A stretch of DNA of 64,000 nt from Gymnopus androsaceus JB14 (Eukaryota; Basidiomycota; Agaricomycetes; Agaricales; Omphalotaceae), in NCBI GenBank assembly GCA_009733575.1, contig ML769536.1, positions 1 through 64,000 of the forward strand, read 5' to 3'. Shown here piece after piece: positions 11,775 to 23,207 of this stretch. How positions within the stretch are numbered: position 1 is the stretch's first letter; the number at the start of each line of letters is the position of its first letter. The notes under the pieces were generated by a model. It was given only the letters and a program-made list of their open reading frames with translations. It had not been told where the DNA came from and searched no databases. The position numbers were made by a program, and so were the translations under genes.

Positions 11775-13702
11775 ATGTCGAAACCAGAATCGCCGCTCCC
11801 TTTGGCCGATGGAAACACGGTCAGAGAAAGATACAATTTAACACCAGTGGAATGGTAAGTTCTTTACATTTCTCTGCTCCGCGAAGGCGTCTACTAAAAA
11901 CTGATCATTTGTCTCCTCAGGGAAAAGTTTCACTGATATTGAGAAGAAGCAGAAGGAATTCCACGAATGGCTCAAAGCCAGAAAGCTGGCGACAGCGGAA
12001 GCAAGAGCCATTACATGCAAAACGTCCGAAGAGTCTGCCAAGTTTTGGGCTGATATGAGCCAAGACGCTCAGTCGGAATTTGAAGGAAAACATAAAAAAG
12101 GTTGGCGACTGTGGGTCTCGAAGTACCAAAGCTTCGCCAAAGGAGCAGCATCGTTCATGGAAGACTTGAAGCCCGTGTTAGATATAGTCCAGTCTGCAGG
12201 TGTACCTTATAGTGGCGTTGCAGTGGGAACTGTGACCGCGCTTTTAACCGTAAGTCATCTTCCTAAGCTTGAGCTAGCTAACGAGGCCGCCTCAGTTTTC
12301 TGGTAGAAAAAACGATATGGAAAACCAGATATCATCGGCAATTGAGGGCGTCAAAGATAGACTCCCTGGATTCAAAATGTACCAGGCTATCTACGCCGAC
12401 AATACTGAACTCGAGATAGATTTGAGGAAGAAGATACTGTTTGCATACCTGGCATTTATTGAAATGTCGATGGCGATTATCAAATATTACTTCCAGGCCG
12501 GGTATCGTAAGTGGCCATTCCTGATCCTACCTGAACTTAAGCATGGGGAACTGAATTTCTGCATGATAAAGGTCGGTGGGGTACAGCCTTATTCCATTCC
12601 AACAAGTTCAAGAATATGACGGATAATGTTTACAACTTATTGTCGGACATTCGTCTGCGCTGTGAAGAACTCCTCAGTCTGAAGGTTCATACACTTGTCG
12701 GTGATGTTGGCAAGCTACGTGGGCTCAACGAAAGTGAGATAAACTCTTCTCAGATATGGAAATCTACTGATACTTATCCTGCAGAGCTATGTGCTCAAAT
12801 AGATGGTAAGATTATTCTTGTTCACTGCCGTGGTAGCTGAAAAAGCATAGACCTCCAACGGGACAAAAACACTGCGCACCTTCTGCAGGTGCAGAACCTT
12901 CCTGGGCTTGTCATCATGGACACCTGAAGAGCATCACCAAAAGCTGCTCAGGTATATCGGGTGGCTGCACGATGACAGCAGTGTGGAGGCAATTTATGAG
13001 CAGATGACACCTGGAAAGATTGAGACTCGCCGACGTGATCGTGTTTTCATTGAATGGAACGTGCCCACTGTCTCTAGCCTTCTTATCATCCGAGGTGTCA
13101 ACAACGAAAACATCAGACAAGGCAAGTTGCTCAACTGGACATCGCTCTTTGCGCTTGATCTGGTGTACCGGCTTCACAAGGACAGCAGTTCTCATTCACC
13201 TCCTTATGCTGTGTATATCTTTGACCCCAGTCGTACTGCAAATCCTGCATCCTGCTCATTATTTACTGCCATGCTAATAGTGCTGATTCAACTTCTATGG
13301 CAGAGACGTGAAGAGTTGGGGAACAGCTCTCATGGCCACCGTGAATCTCTCATGGCAGCTCTTCACAAATATCACGACATTTCAAGGGTGCAGGATAGTG
13401 GCAGCAGTGACGAAAAATTTGAGGCATTGGGAGCTCTTGCTGAGCAAGTGATGCACTTGTACGAAAAGGAGGAACAGCCGGTCTACATTGTGCTGGATAG
13501 GGTGGACAAATGCAGCGATCATTATGAGTTGATGAGTATTCTCGTTAACAACATAATGAGCAAGGCATCATGTCCCGTGAAAATCCTCCTTGTCGCTGAT
13601 TATCCAACAGCTTGGCCAGCTTTAGCTTTTTTCCGATTTGATACCAAGGTACAACTTCGAGAAGTCACTTGGATGCAGGAATTGCTATATCAGGGTTATT
13701 AG
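11775..13702 (+). CDS. STAND/NLR-like protein with fungal N-terminal domain (frame-broken)
   Basis: Five exons can be followed: 11775-11854, about 11928-12249, 12308-12506, 12572-12805 and 12851-13702. The N-terminal half resembles the conserved helical region in front of NACHT-like modules in fungal STAND proteins (DUF7708-like): GVPYSGVAVGTVTALLT, IEGVKDRLPGFKMYQAIYAD, LSDIRLRCEELLSL. The C-terminal half has a Walker-B-like strand VYIVLDRVDKC and the following VKILLVADYPTAW strand, ending in ELLYQGY and a stop. No canonical Walker A (GxxxxGK[ST]) is visible where expected, near SLLIIRGVNNENIRQGK. Such proteins act as intracellular sensors in heterokaryon incompatibility or defence; that role is inferred here. 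Joining exons needs one-base corrections at the first junction, in the A-run at 12307-12312 and at CC 12897-12898, so it is a pseudogene or carries sequence errors. Confidence 0.6.
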
Positions 13703-14410
13703 GAGGGGAGATTTGGTACGCGGTGGATAGTGAGCAGCAAAGGGGAGATTTAAATGAAATGTAGTGTTGTTCACGATTAGCCATCGTATTTGGTGCTTCA
13801 ATTCGCAGGTTAGCTTTGATCGTTGATGTAAGTATTATTGTTATCATCGTTCCGCTATAATGCATCGGGCAGTCTGAATTCTGGATCGGAGCCAAATTAA
13901 ATTTGGGTTCGAGAACTCTCAAGGTTGATCTAAAGTTGTATAGCTAGGAACGGGTACTTATTCTCATGAGGATCACGCAAAGAAGTATGACGCTAAAAGA
14001 TTGCGTTGCAGCTAGCGTATTTATAGTTAGCCTAGTGTATGAAATGCGCTCAGCTGAACGTTCTTATCTATTGAATGGCGCTAAAGCAGTTACATTGAAA
14101 TAAGTACTCTACTAAGAGCGCTAAACCAATTGACTTGGGCCATTTGTCATGTCAAATTGTATCGATGAGTCCGGCTGGAGTTTATTTTGTATCTGGCGCT
14201 ATCTGATTCTTCATGCCATCAATGAACCTACATCCTTTTGACATCCTGCATGTGCGGTGACAACGGAATTGAGATCACCTGCGCGGTGCTAGGCTACGAA
14301 TGCTTTATTCGACTTAGAGCGTCTTTTTCACCTATATCTACTGCGCTATTCTGGCAAAATTTGATCCCATATCCCTCCTTTATCACTCAGTCGACAAATC
14401 CACAGATTCC
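13703..14410. other. Intergenic region, nothing recognised
   Basis: An AT-rich spacer between two same-strand genes. No repeat, RNA or coding signal was found. The promoter of the downstream ATPase gene should lie here. Confidence 0.4.
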
Positions 14411-17181
14411 ATGGTACGATGTAATCTTCATATTGATACCAGTCATAGACTGATAGTGAAGAAAAACAAGACTACAGTTGAGGAAAGGCTAAAACTCTTG
14501 GAGGACAGGTTGGCTGCTTTAGAGCCAACCCAAAAGATTCAAGTCGACGAAGAGATCCAGAAAGATTCGGTACCCAAAGACGAGACCAGCAAAGCTGCCA
14601 CTAAAGTAAGCAAATTTGCAACCAAGAAATAGATACATACTCATTACTTTTACTAGCCTACATCTCGGGCCCGAGTTGTCATAAACAAATGGGATTCTAA
14701 GACGGACACCAGGAAAGACTATGATTTGGATGATCTAGCAGAGAGTACCAGCAATCCAAAGGCAGAACACGACTATGCCTTCCTGCTCAGAAAGTTGATC
14801 ACCGGCGACCAAGATGACAGTGAACTGGAGATTGTGGGCACGGAATTGCGTTCTCTACTGCAAACTCTGTTCCCCCAAGATCCATACCACATGTTCTTGG
14901 GTGACACAATTGCATTATCCTCACCATTCGAGCCCTTGGTCCTAAATTGGGACCTACTAGAGGATGTATCAAGGCAACCAGGTCGGGCACAAGATGACCA
15001 GATTGCACGCAATGACCTAAAACTGCTTCTTGACACCATTAAGGAGGGCTCAGACACTAGACTGGATGAGTACTTCAAGATACGCGAGAGTCTCAAGGCA
15101 TCAAAAAGCATCACATATGACACATTGTGGACCATCTTCCCTATTGGCTGCCTGGTTTACAGTAACCCTTTTTTGAAACTTGACCAAATTTTCATTGTGC
15201 AGGATCACCGTCGCAGTTGGCCACTGAGCTCCAGCAGCCGCTCCAAGGTCTCACGTTGGATTCTGAAATGCTGGACATATGATTGGAATGGCCAATTTTT
15301 CCAGCGGTATCGGAATAGACCTTGCCATAGACGAGTTTTCGGGTGCCAAGCCAATTACTTCTCTGCCAGTGCACCCATTGGATGCTATTGAAAACCCGGA
15401 AGTATTGAAAAAAAACTTGTGGGAACGAGGGGAACTGTTCCGAAAGTACTGCACCATTTCGAAAGAGCGTCATATGTACAAGTATGAGTGGAAAGCTATC
15501 CTTGACAAGGATGGGTTCCGTGGTATCAGTAATGAACCGGTAAGGGGCACGGAAATATAATCATTCAAGTTGGCACTTATCCAAGGTTATTTCTAGGATT
15601 ATGAATACGACTCAGATAGTGAAGGGATGAGCTTGAAATTGCGAAATCAGAGACCAGAAAGTGTATGATTTTCAAACGATTTTTTTTTTGCTTCAAGCAG
15701 TCTCACAACAACTTTTCATACAGGTATCTGGTGAGGTCATGGTGGACTTTGAATCATATTATAAGCATGGACTTTCCACTGCCCAAATGGGATTCCATAC
15801 CATCTCTGAAGAAACAAGTGAATGCAAATGTTCAAGTTGTACTAACAACATGAACCTTCAAGATTTGTATCGATCCCGCTATGATGGCAAAAAGGGCGGT
15901 TCGGATGAGAATTGGGAGTTGGAACAGACGATGCTCTGTCCACCACGGGTCCTGGGATATGTCCTGCGAGAGAAACAGTGGGTACAACTTGCTGTACACA
16001 AAATTGAGGAGATCTCCCACAAAGGGGAGGCAGATGCATTCTGGGGCACATTAAGGCTAGCTGGTGAAGATGGTGGGAAGGAAACAAAGGAGATGCTCCA
16101 TGCCCTTATCAAGAGTCATGGTCTCAGTGAGGGCAGGATTGATGATCTTGTGGCGGAGAAGGGAAAAGGTCTAGTAATACTGCTTTATGGTGAGTGGTTA
16201 TAATAGACCCATAACAACTGCGGACGGAACTCATCGGTGAAGGCCAAGAGTCCAATACTAACAGATTTGAACAGGCCCCCCAGGAGTAGGGAAGACCTCA
16301 ACAGGTATGCAAATGCTTTCCTTCCCATCTTAGCTTTGTCAATGACATCTTACCAGCACAAACTATTGCCACTGCTGCTCGGAAGCCATTGTTCTCCATC
16401 GGTGTAGCTGATGTTGGCACTAATGCTGGACTTGTTGAATCAAACCTAGAGAAGGTTTTTGACCTGGCGACAACCTGGAGAGCAGTACTGCTGATGTATT
16501 TATCCATTAATACTCATTCATTCAGTTTGCTAACTCAAACCATAGTGATGAAGCAGATGTTTTCCTGCAAAGTCGAGCTAGGGGACAAATGGGTCCTACA
16601 ACAGAGCGGAACGCTCTTGTTTCAGGTATGATCCTGGAAATTGTTAGTGATGCCCTCTGCTCAGCGGTGCACTTGAACAGTTTTCCTCCGAGTCCTTGAA
16701 TATTTCCAAGGAATTCTGATTCTCACCACCAATCAGATTTCCCAGTTTGATGTAGCTGTACAGTCACGAATCCACATCGCCATCCGGTATGAAGGTCTGG
16801 ATAAGGCACAGACCGTAGCTATTTTCAAGGGATTTCTTAACCAATACAAAGCAAAGGGCCTTGTGCAGCCTGATGATTTTGAAAGGATCATGGTGTGGGT
16901 TGAAAGGGATTTGTCTAGGCGGAAATTTGATGGTCGCCAAATCCGCAACGTTGTCACGTCGGCCATGGGTCTGGCCTGTGCTGATGAAAAACGTCGTGTC
17001 CCGGGCATTACTATTGACGACTTGCAAAATGTGATCAACTATATGATTGCTTTCAAGACGGACTTGGACTATCAGATGAGGCAGTACGAAGGTGCATTTT
17101 TTATATCCGACTGGTTCAACTTTCATATGCTAACCATTTCCTACAGAGGCACAAAGTGGAGTCCGCAATCCATATACATAG
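14411..17181 (+). CDS. AAA+ ATPase with N-terminal DUF7025-like domain
   Basis: Nine exons: 14411-14605, 14657-15539, 15597-15662, 15724-16189, a 30-nt micro-exon 16275-16304, 16357-16495, 16546-16625, 16681-17091 and 17147-17181; about 767 residues. A short coiled-coil start (ERLKLLEDRLAAL) leads into the DUF7025-like region (RARVVINKWDSKTDTRKDY, LWTIFPIGCLVYSNPF, CWTYDWNG). A Cys motif CKCSSC and MLCPPRVLGYVLREKQW follow. The AAA core has Walker A GPPGVGKTST, assembled across the micro-exon, Walker B LLIDEADVF, sensor LILTTNQI and an SRIHIAIRYE arginine region, with RRKFDGRQIRNVVTSAMGLA behind. All catalytic elements are present. The family is common in filamentous fungi; its substrate is unknown to me. 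One break exists: the frame shifts at the T-run 15296-15300, where removing one T restores it. The start codon is the least certain boundary. Confidence 0.8.
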
Positions 17182-17668
17182 AATCACTTATCATTCAGCT
17201 GTCCAGCTGCAGCCCTTTGCAGTGCCATGCCCTACTTTCTTATTCTTCCTGAATCATTATGGCTGTACTTGTATATTTAAGCTGGAAATTCTTTGTATAA
17301 TATTACCTGAGCTTTGGTCAACTCAATTTATTTGTTGAACTAAAGAGCATATTTAGCATAAATAGAGAAAATAATTGTTTAATTGTGGGAGAGTTGCTTG
17401 GGTCAATCCCCAATGTATCCATCACAGTGTAGAGGAGGAGTTTGGTCCACTGAGGAACTGAGACTAAGCAGTCGTGTGGAGAGAGACACGTCAGAGGGGT
17501 GAATCAGGATGGCCGGAGGTGTCTACAGGCACCTGGACCAAGAGTGAGAGGATGTTGGGGTAACGGAACCGGCCAAAGAGGTTTATTGATACGGAATCGA
17601 TGTCCGCGTAGCTAAACGAGGAGAGCGGATAAAGAGAACTACTGGACACGAAGATCCAAGTAGCCATA

Positions 17669-17911
17669 CTGTCCCATGTTGAGCACTTCGTAAGGGGTAA
17701 AAAATGTGACAAAATGAAACTTTGCAAAAATTCGTAAGCGCCCATTTAGTGCGCACTTAGATTACCTTACATGGGATATTTTCCCATCTTTGACCTCCAA
17801 AAGCCCCAAAAATTGCCTCAAATTTCGAAAATACCTGTGACAAATTGTGACAGTCCGTAAGATTTGGGTCCCTCGCAACATGTGACTTACGAAGTGATCA
17901 AAGTGAGACAG
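17669..17911. mobile_element. TA-flanked MITE, CTGTCCCA family (copy 1)
   Basis: A 243-bp element between TA dinucleotides (17667-17668 and 17912-17913). The ends are CTGTCCCATGTTGAGCACTT and, as complement of the right end, CTGTCTCACTTTGATCACTT, both followed by CGTAAG. The terminal CTGT and the TA target fit Tc1/mariner-type elements. A relative lies in the large duplicated segments at 35347 and 46993. Confidence 0.8.
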
Positions 17912-17913
17912 TA

Positions 17914-19321
17914 GATGATCTAATGGATCGATCGGTGCAATAAACAGAGGATAAGCTTGAAATACACAACGTTGATGAGCCCTGCAGCTACATTGAGCTT
18001 ACCACTCGTTGGTGGTTTGGGACAGGAAGAACATATTTATTTGTTTGGATGCGAGGTCCTTTATACCCGAAAATAGGTACAAATTGTAAAGTAAGAAATA
18101 AGTACTGATTTGATCTCTATTTGGATCAGATTAGACTTCGAATTGTGTCCTTGCCATAGAATCTGCAAATCACGGCACATATATGCCTTGACTGCATTTG
18201 CCATGCAAAAGACACACTGGGAATGGACCCAATATGTTGTCTTCACCTCCCCAGAATCACACCATTTGTAGGTAGCAGCAAAAGGAAAGAATAAAAGAAT
18301 AAAGTAAATTTTGTACCAAAATCCTGAACTTTGTATGAACCGAACATCAAAGAAGCAATTGAAGCAAGGTCAGGAATTTGAGTGTCCAGTGAGGAATGGA
18401 GTCGAAAGAATGCCGTATTGTGGAATTCTACGGTCTACCTGGTGAGCAGGTAACCCTTCCACAACAGTACTCTTTTTTTTGAGGAATGTGAATCATGATT
18501 CATTTGTGAATGGAAAATTAATTTCTCATGTATAGCTGCCATAAGTTACTTATAACAAGCATGGGTGGTGTACACTGTAGTTGATTATCACATTAATTTA
18601 CTATGCAAGGATTGGAATATGTCCATCAAACAGTATGGAAGTGGGGAGAGGGCGGGGGAAAGAGGGTGAGAAAGGTGCTGGGCTCATGTGTCCACTACCA
18701 GTAGAAAGTGCTAGAACTTGTTTTCTAATCACCTTTTCTTGTGTATACTAGTATCTTAGGCTCTCTGAGTTTCAGTGACATCTCATTAGATTTGTATAAC
18801 CATGGTGGGAGTGATACTTGGCTCAACCAGTCAAGGTCAAAGAAATCAATGACTGTAATCTTTGACTGTTTGACACAATAGATGTGGTTCCAGCAGCCAG
18901 AGCAATGGAAGTTTGTGCAAGGGACACTGGATGCTTAAATGCATGCAGAAATCATTCAAATCAAGGCTAAAACACTCATTAATTTAAAAAATGACAGCCA
19001 AAGTATGGTGGCAGTTTTCACAAACTATCAGGATTTGACTGCATTTGCACTTGCAAACTGGACTTGGATGCTCAACTTGTGATTTCATCAGCAAAGCCTG
19101 GGTGTACCAAGAATTTGAGCCAACTGTCACTGCATTTTGACATCTTGACAGCTGTCATTCTCTCCTGCATCAGCAAAACCTGTATGTTGCCAGAGCAGTC
19201 AGAGCACTGAATTGATACTCTGGAGCACTCTAGCATGCTTTGGCTGCTCCAAGTTGTCAGTGAATGTCAGTTAAGTGACATAAAAGAAAAGGGCTGGTAA
19301 TGGTTGCCAGTCTCTTCCTTT
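17914..19321. other. Gene-free stretch with scattered repeat fragments
   Basis: No gene is supported. Words of the CATCAG family occur at about 19088 (CATCAGCAAAGCCTG) and 19172 (CATCAGCAAAACCTGTAT), and CAGAGC/CTCCAG-type arm sequence occurs near 19200-19240. These look like degraded members of the elements seen intact at 22764 and 23839. Confidence 0.4.
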
Positions 19322-19323
19322 TA

Positions 19324-20207
19324 CAGTGACAGCAACTATTGATGCGCACCCCCAAATCGGGCTGATGGGCGCTTAAGTGCTTTGAACCCCCATGTCTCAT
19401 TGAAAAAAAGCCTGCTGGAATTCCTCGCATGAAAATCACACCTATTAAGCATTACGCAGTACTCATAATCTCAAAAATCATGATTCTTTTGAGCAGTACG
19501 CTGAAGAACAATCAGGGATCCCCACCGTAACCGTATAGTACGGCTTTACGGGTACGGGTATACGGGTAGCCGTAACCGTCCCGTATAGGAATCTCAAGAA
19601 TAATTTACGGTTACGGGTACGGTACTGTAGTATACCGTATACTTGCCGTACAAATACGGCCGTATACGGGTACGATACGGTCCGTAAAAAATCAATAAAA
19701 AATAGTAAAAAATACTTGAATTTTCTTGCAAAATATACTACTTTTTTGCTACATTTACACTAGACACCAGTATTGAGCAAACATTCCATGTGCACATTGC
19801 ATAAATGCAGCTTGTTCATAAGAAAACGGTCATTACATGAGTTTTCTCAACATTCCAAACTGATGATATTAATGAATGAAGACATTCTGGCTATATCTTT
19901 GGTGAATACACTCAAAGACTAAACAAATTATCTCTTTGTTATCAAACCACGCAGTTTTAAACACTGAACTATTAGAATTTTTTCAAAAAATGAACATGTA
20001 ATAGAATACACCCGTAAATACGGCCGTAAACCCGTAAAAATACCGTAACCGTACCGTAAGAGGTCTTGAAATATTCTTTACGGTTACGGGTACGGTCCAG
20101 GAGGTACCTGTAAAGTACCGTAAATTATACGGTGGGGATCCCTAAGAACAATGCTTAAGTGCCCACCTTCCCGATTTGGGGGTGTGCATCAATAGTTGCC
20201 GTCACTG
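19324..20207. mobile_element. Tc1-like MITE (CAGTGAC ends), interrupted by a hAT-like element
   Basis: TA lies at 19322-19323 and 20208-20209. The ends are inverted for about 57 bp: CAGTGACAGCAACTATTGAT on the left and CAGTGACGGCAACTATTGAT as complement of the right, then GC(G/A)CACCCCCAAATCGGG. TA targets and CAGT termini are the Tc1/mariner hallmark. Without the nested insertion (19513-20144 plus one target copy) the element would be about 245 bp. Confidence 0.8.
19513..20144. mobile_element. hAT-like foldback element nested in the Tc1-like MITE
   Basis: A 632-bp element flanked by the exact 8-bp duplication AGAACAAT (19505-19512 and 20145-20152). The ends are CAGGGATCCCCACCGTA and the inverse TACGGTGGGGATCCCTA. 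The 8-bp duplication and CAGGG/TAGGG ends are typical of hAT elements. About 170 bp at the left and 130 bp at the right are built from CCGTA/TACGG words (for example ACGGGTACGG), so the element could form a long imperfect hairpin around an AT-rich centre. There is no transposase frame. Confidence 0.8.
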
Positions 20208-20469
20208 TACATCACATAACTGACAGACCTGTCAAACCAATGCAGTAAACTGTCAAGACATTGTATAAAAGGCATTGTTGTTCAACCTGGATTGAACATT
20301 GAACATGTACTTTTTTTCCCCTTACTTCCCTCCATTGTCATGACTTCTTTCAATTTCCTTTTGTCCAACTTTAAGTTCTTAAGCATCTTGAATTGCCTAA
20401 TATTCAGAAATATCCAATGGTTTTGGTGGCAGATGCTGGCTTGGAGTGGCAAAAGGGGAATTAGAAAAT

Positions 20470-20730
20470 GTTGACTCAGACTTGCCACTGCAATTATGGT
20501 TAGAATAAGCCTAAAAAGTATGTAAATTCATCAAAGAAATGGTTGAGTTATATCCCCATCAAGTTTTGACCACATTTGAACCATTTCCCCAAGCTCTATG
20601 CCATAAAGTAGCCGTTCATGAATGCTAAAATGTGAATGTCGAATGTATTTGAGGTTTTTGAGCCTATTTTGGCCACTGGCGCATGGGGAAATGGTCAAAA
20701 TGCAGTCAAAACTTGATGGACATCAGTAAA
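20470..20730. repeat. Partial copy of the TAGACAT MITE family
   Basis: About 240 bp align closely with 23260-23500. Shared words include GAAATGGTTGAGTTA, CCCCATCAAGTTTTGACCAC, ACCATTTCCCCAAGCTCTATG and GTCAAAACTTGATGGA. The outer inverted ends are missing. Confidence 0.65.
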
Positions 20731-22289
20731 ATGGTGAATTACTTGAGGCTTGGGAGGCACTTTCCCAGGGTCATCTTGGCCAAGGGCAATCAGGCGCTCA
20801 AGCTCAAGAACTCTCAGGCCAAAAGCACTCCTCAAGCACTCCTCCAAGCTGATGTCAAGCATCAAGTACAATATTTCTGCATGATCTGTCTTACAACCTT
20901 CAAGTCATACGCCAATATACAGGTGTAATTATAATGTATTCAAACTATAGTACTTCAAGTTATTATTATAAAGCAATAGACCATTATCTCAAGTCCTCTA
21001 TCTAGTGATGCTGTTGTTGCTCTCCAATTGGGGTTGTGCTTGTGAACAGGTTGTGAAATAGAAGTTGAATAGAAGGGCAAGATGATAAACTCGGAAAAAT
21101 ACCAAGTTAGTTCAAACTCCGCAGCTGTATAGTTGCACGTGTCACAATAATCCTTTGGGCACTCATCTTTTTTCTTTTCTCTACTCACATCTCACTAGTG
21201 TCTCACTCTCTGATTATTTTAATCTCCCTTCTACGGTATTCAAGGATTGTGCAGTGGATATATCCGGGTGGATTTGTCCTCACAACAGCTGTCTTTGTCC
21301 AATGTAGGAATTCAAGAGTTCATGATTATTGAATTTTGGTTTGTATTGCTCTTTTGCTTCCTGATGCCATTGCTTATTTTTTCATGAGAAAAGGTTTATC
21401 GCTGCTAATATATGAGACGGTTACTTTGTTAGAACAGTGCCTCTGTATGTCGCGACTCATGCCTGCATCTTCTCTGATACTAATACCGTGACTTTTCAGC
21501 TATTATTTTGAATGACTTTTTTGAACCTTCACTCTTTATCCTCTTGTTTCTGCTCTCGTCAATCTCTGGGATATTTAGTCTCCAACCTCATTGTGGTGGG
21601 GACATGAAGAGACTGCGAGCATTCTTAACTATGGTGAGTTTTTATCTGCGCGGTGGTTCATAAGCTCATGAGTTTTCCTTTGGTGGACTGAGCAGGAGAG
21701 ATTGTTTTATTTAGGGTCTTTACATTCTTCAACTAGGCTCACCGAGTTTGTCCAGTTTTGTTTTTAACATTGCCTACTTAATTATTGATTTCTATAGGGC
21801 ATAGGGGCAAATTTGCGGCTCTCTTTCTACCATTGATTTTTGATCACCATGACTCTTCACTGCTGGACATTTATTATTGATGAGCAAAGTGTGGGCACAA
21901 GTTCAGTATGCTTTGCTTTTGCTCAACACTTGCTGATTATCTTGTTTCAGTATTCTAAAGGTTCGGAGATCATTTTTACCATTTTCTACATCTCTTATTC
22001 ATTGTTATAGGCAATCCAAGTATGCAGTTTATTATATTTGATACCACGCTTATGTAGTGCATGAATAAAATAGTGTTTTTATTTAATGTTTTCATGGCAC
22101 TTTGATCTTTAGAGCTCGTTTTGGACCCTGCTTTCAGGTAATATGTTTGACTTTCAGGTGGCTTTGGAGGTGCTTTAGAGCTTGAAAGGCACTTTGAAAG
22201 ATAACAGGGGGTGCATTTAAAGCACCCAAGCATTCCCAAGCTCTGCCTGGGGGGAGCTTGAGGGGAGCTTTCAAAGCTCTAAAGCTACT
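20731..22289. other. Gene-free AT-rich stretch
   Basis: Nothing coding is supported. A stretch near 22130-22280 is rich in AAAGC/GCTTT inverted words (for example GGTGCATTTAAAGCACC) and may be another short foldback. The remainder shows no repeat or RNA signal that I could recognise. Confidence 0.35.
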
Positions 22290-22333
22290 CGACATTTTAC
22301 TGATGGAGATGTAGCTCAACCATTTCTCTACCG

Positions 22334-22487
22334 AATTGCATACTATTTAGACTTTTTCTGACCAGAATTTCAGTGGCTATTTGATGAAAGAGCTAACATT
22401 CACCTGAACAAATTGCATACTATTTAGACTTTTTCTGACCAGAATTTCAGTAGCTATTTGATGAAAGAGCTAACATTCACCTGAACA
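22334..22487. repeat. 77-bp tandem duplication within a TAGACAT-family fragment
   Basis: Two adjacent units start AATTGCATACTATTTAGACT at 22334 and 22411 and differ by about one base. The unit is the inner part of the right arm of the intact element at 23208-23611. It is followed by the outer end, with GTGCCCATGTCTA at 22493-22505. Confidence 0.8.
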
Positions 22488-22763
22488 TTTGTGCCCATGT
22501 CTAACTTTAAGTATGTGTATGTAGTATAATAACAATACGTGATGCTTATAAATTAACAATCAAGTTATGATGTGAAAATTTTGATCAAACAGGGCTTCGA
22601 CGGGGCTTGGTGTTGAATGGTAATCTGATGGATGGTCTCCAGAGTGCTCCAGAGAACTCAATAGTCCTCCAGAGCACTCTGGAGCTACTATCCTTGCTCT
22701 GGTTGCTCTGGATGCTCTGGGAGCTCTGGAGTAGATACAGGTTTTGCTGATGCATGGGCACTA

Positions 22764-23044
22764 CATCAGCAAAACATGTATGATGTGGCCAGCTCTTGCA
22801 AGTGCTGGACAGTGTCTCCAGAGCTCCAGCAGCTCCAGCACCCAGATGGTCTGGCCGGCACTGGCCAGAGCTCCCAGAGGCCTCAAAATTGCCTTATTTG
22901 GAAATTAAAATAAAATGTTGTATGATTTTATACTTTTGACAGCACTGGCAGTGCTGGCGTCTGGCAGCGCTGGGGCTCTGGGAGCGCTGGGAATTTTATG
23001 TATTGCTGTCAAAATTAAAATGCAAAATACAGGGTTTGCTGATG
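22764..23044. mobile_element. CATCAG-family foldback element
   Basis: A 281-bp element with ends CATCAGCAAAACATGTAT and the inverse ATACAGGGTTTGCTGATG, flanked by TA on both sides. The arms are built from short CTGG/CAGAGCTCC/GGCAGCGCTGG units. The right end of a second copy (GTTTTGCTGATG) lies just upstream at 22741-22752, behind an arm of CTCCAGAGTGCTCC words, so two relatives sit back to back. Confidence 0.6.
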
Positions 23045-23207
23045 TATATAAGAGTTGATGCATTGTCATGCAACCTCCTTAAGTTCTGTTTTTTTTCTCC
23101 AAGTTGATTCCAGGCCACTTTAGACACACATGGTCAAGCTCATGGTGGCCCTTAATCTTATATTGCCATGCCACTTATAGTACTCAACATATACCATCAT
23201 TGCTAAT

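Noticed and set aside
22334..22487. CRISPR-like direct repeats
   Set aside because: Only two adjacent units with no spacers, in a eukaryotic genome; they are a tandem duplication inside a MITE arm. No CRISPR array was seen anywhere.
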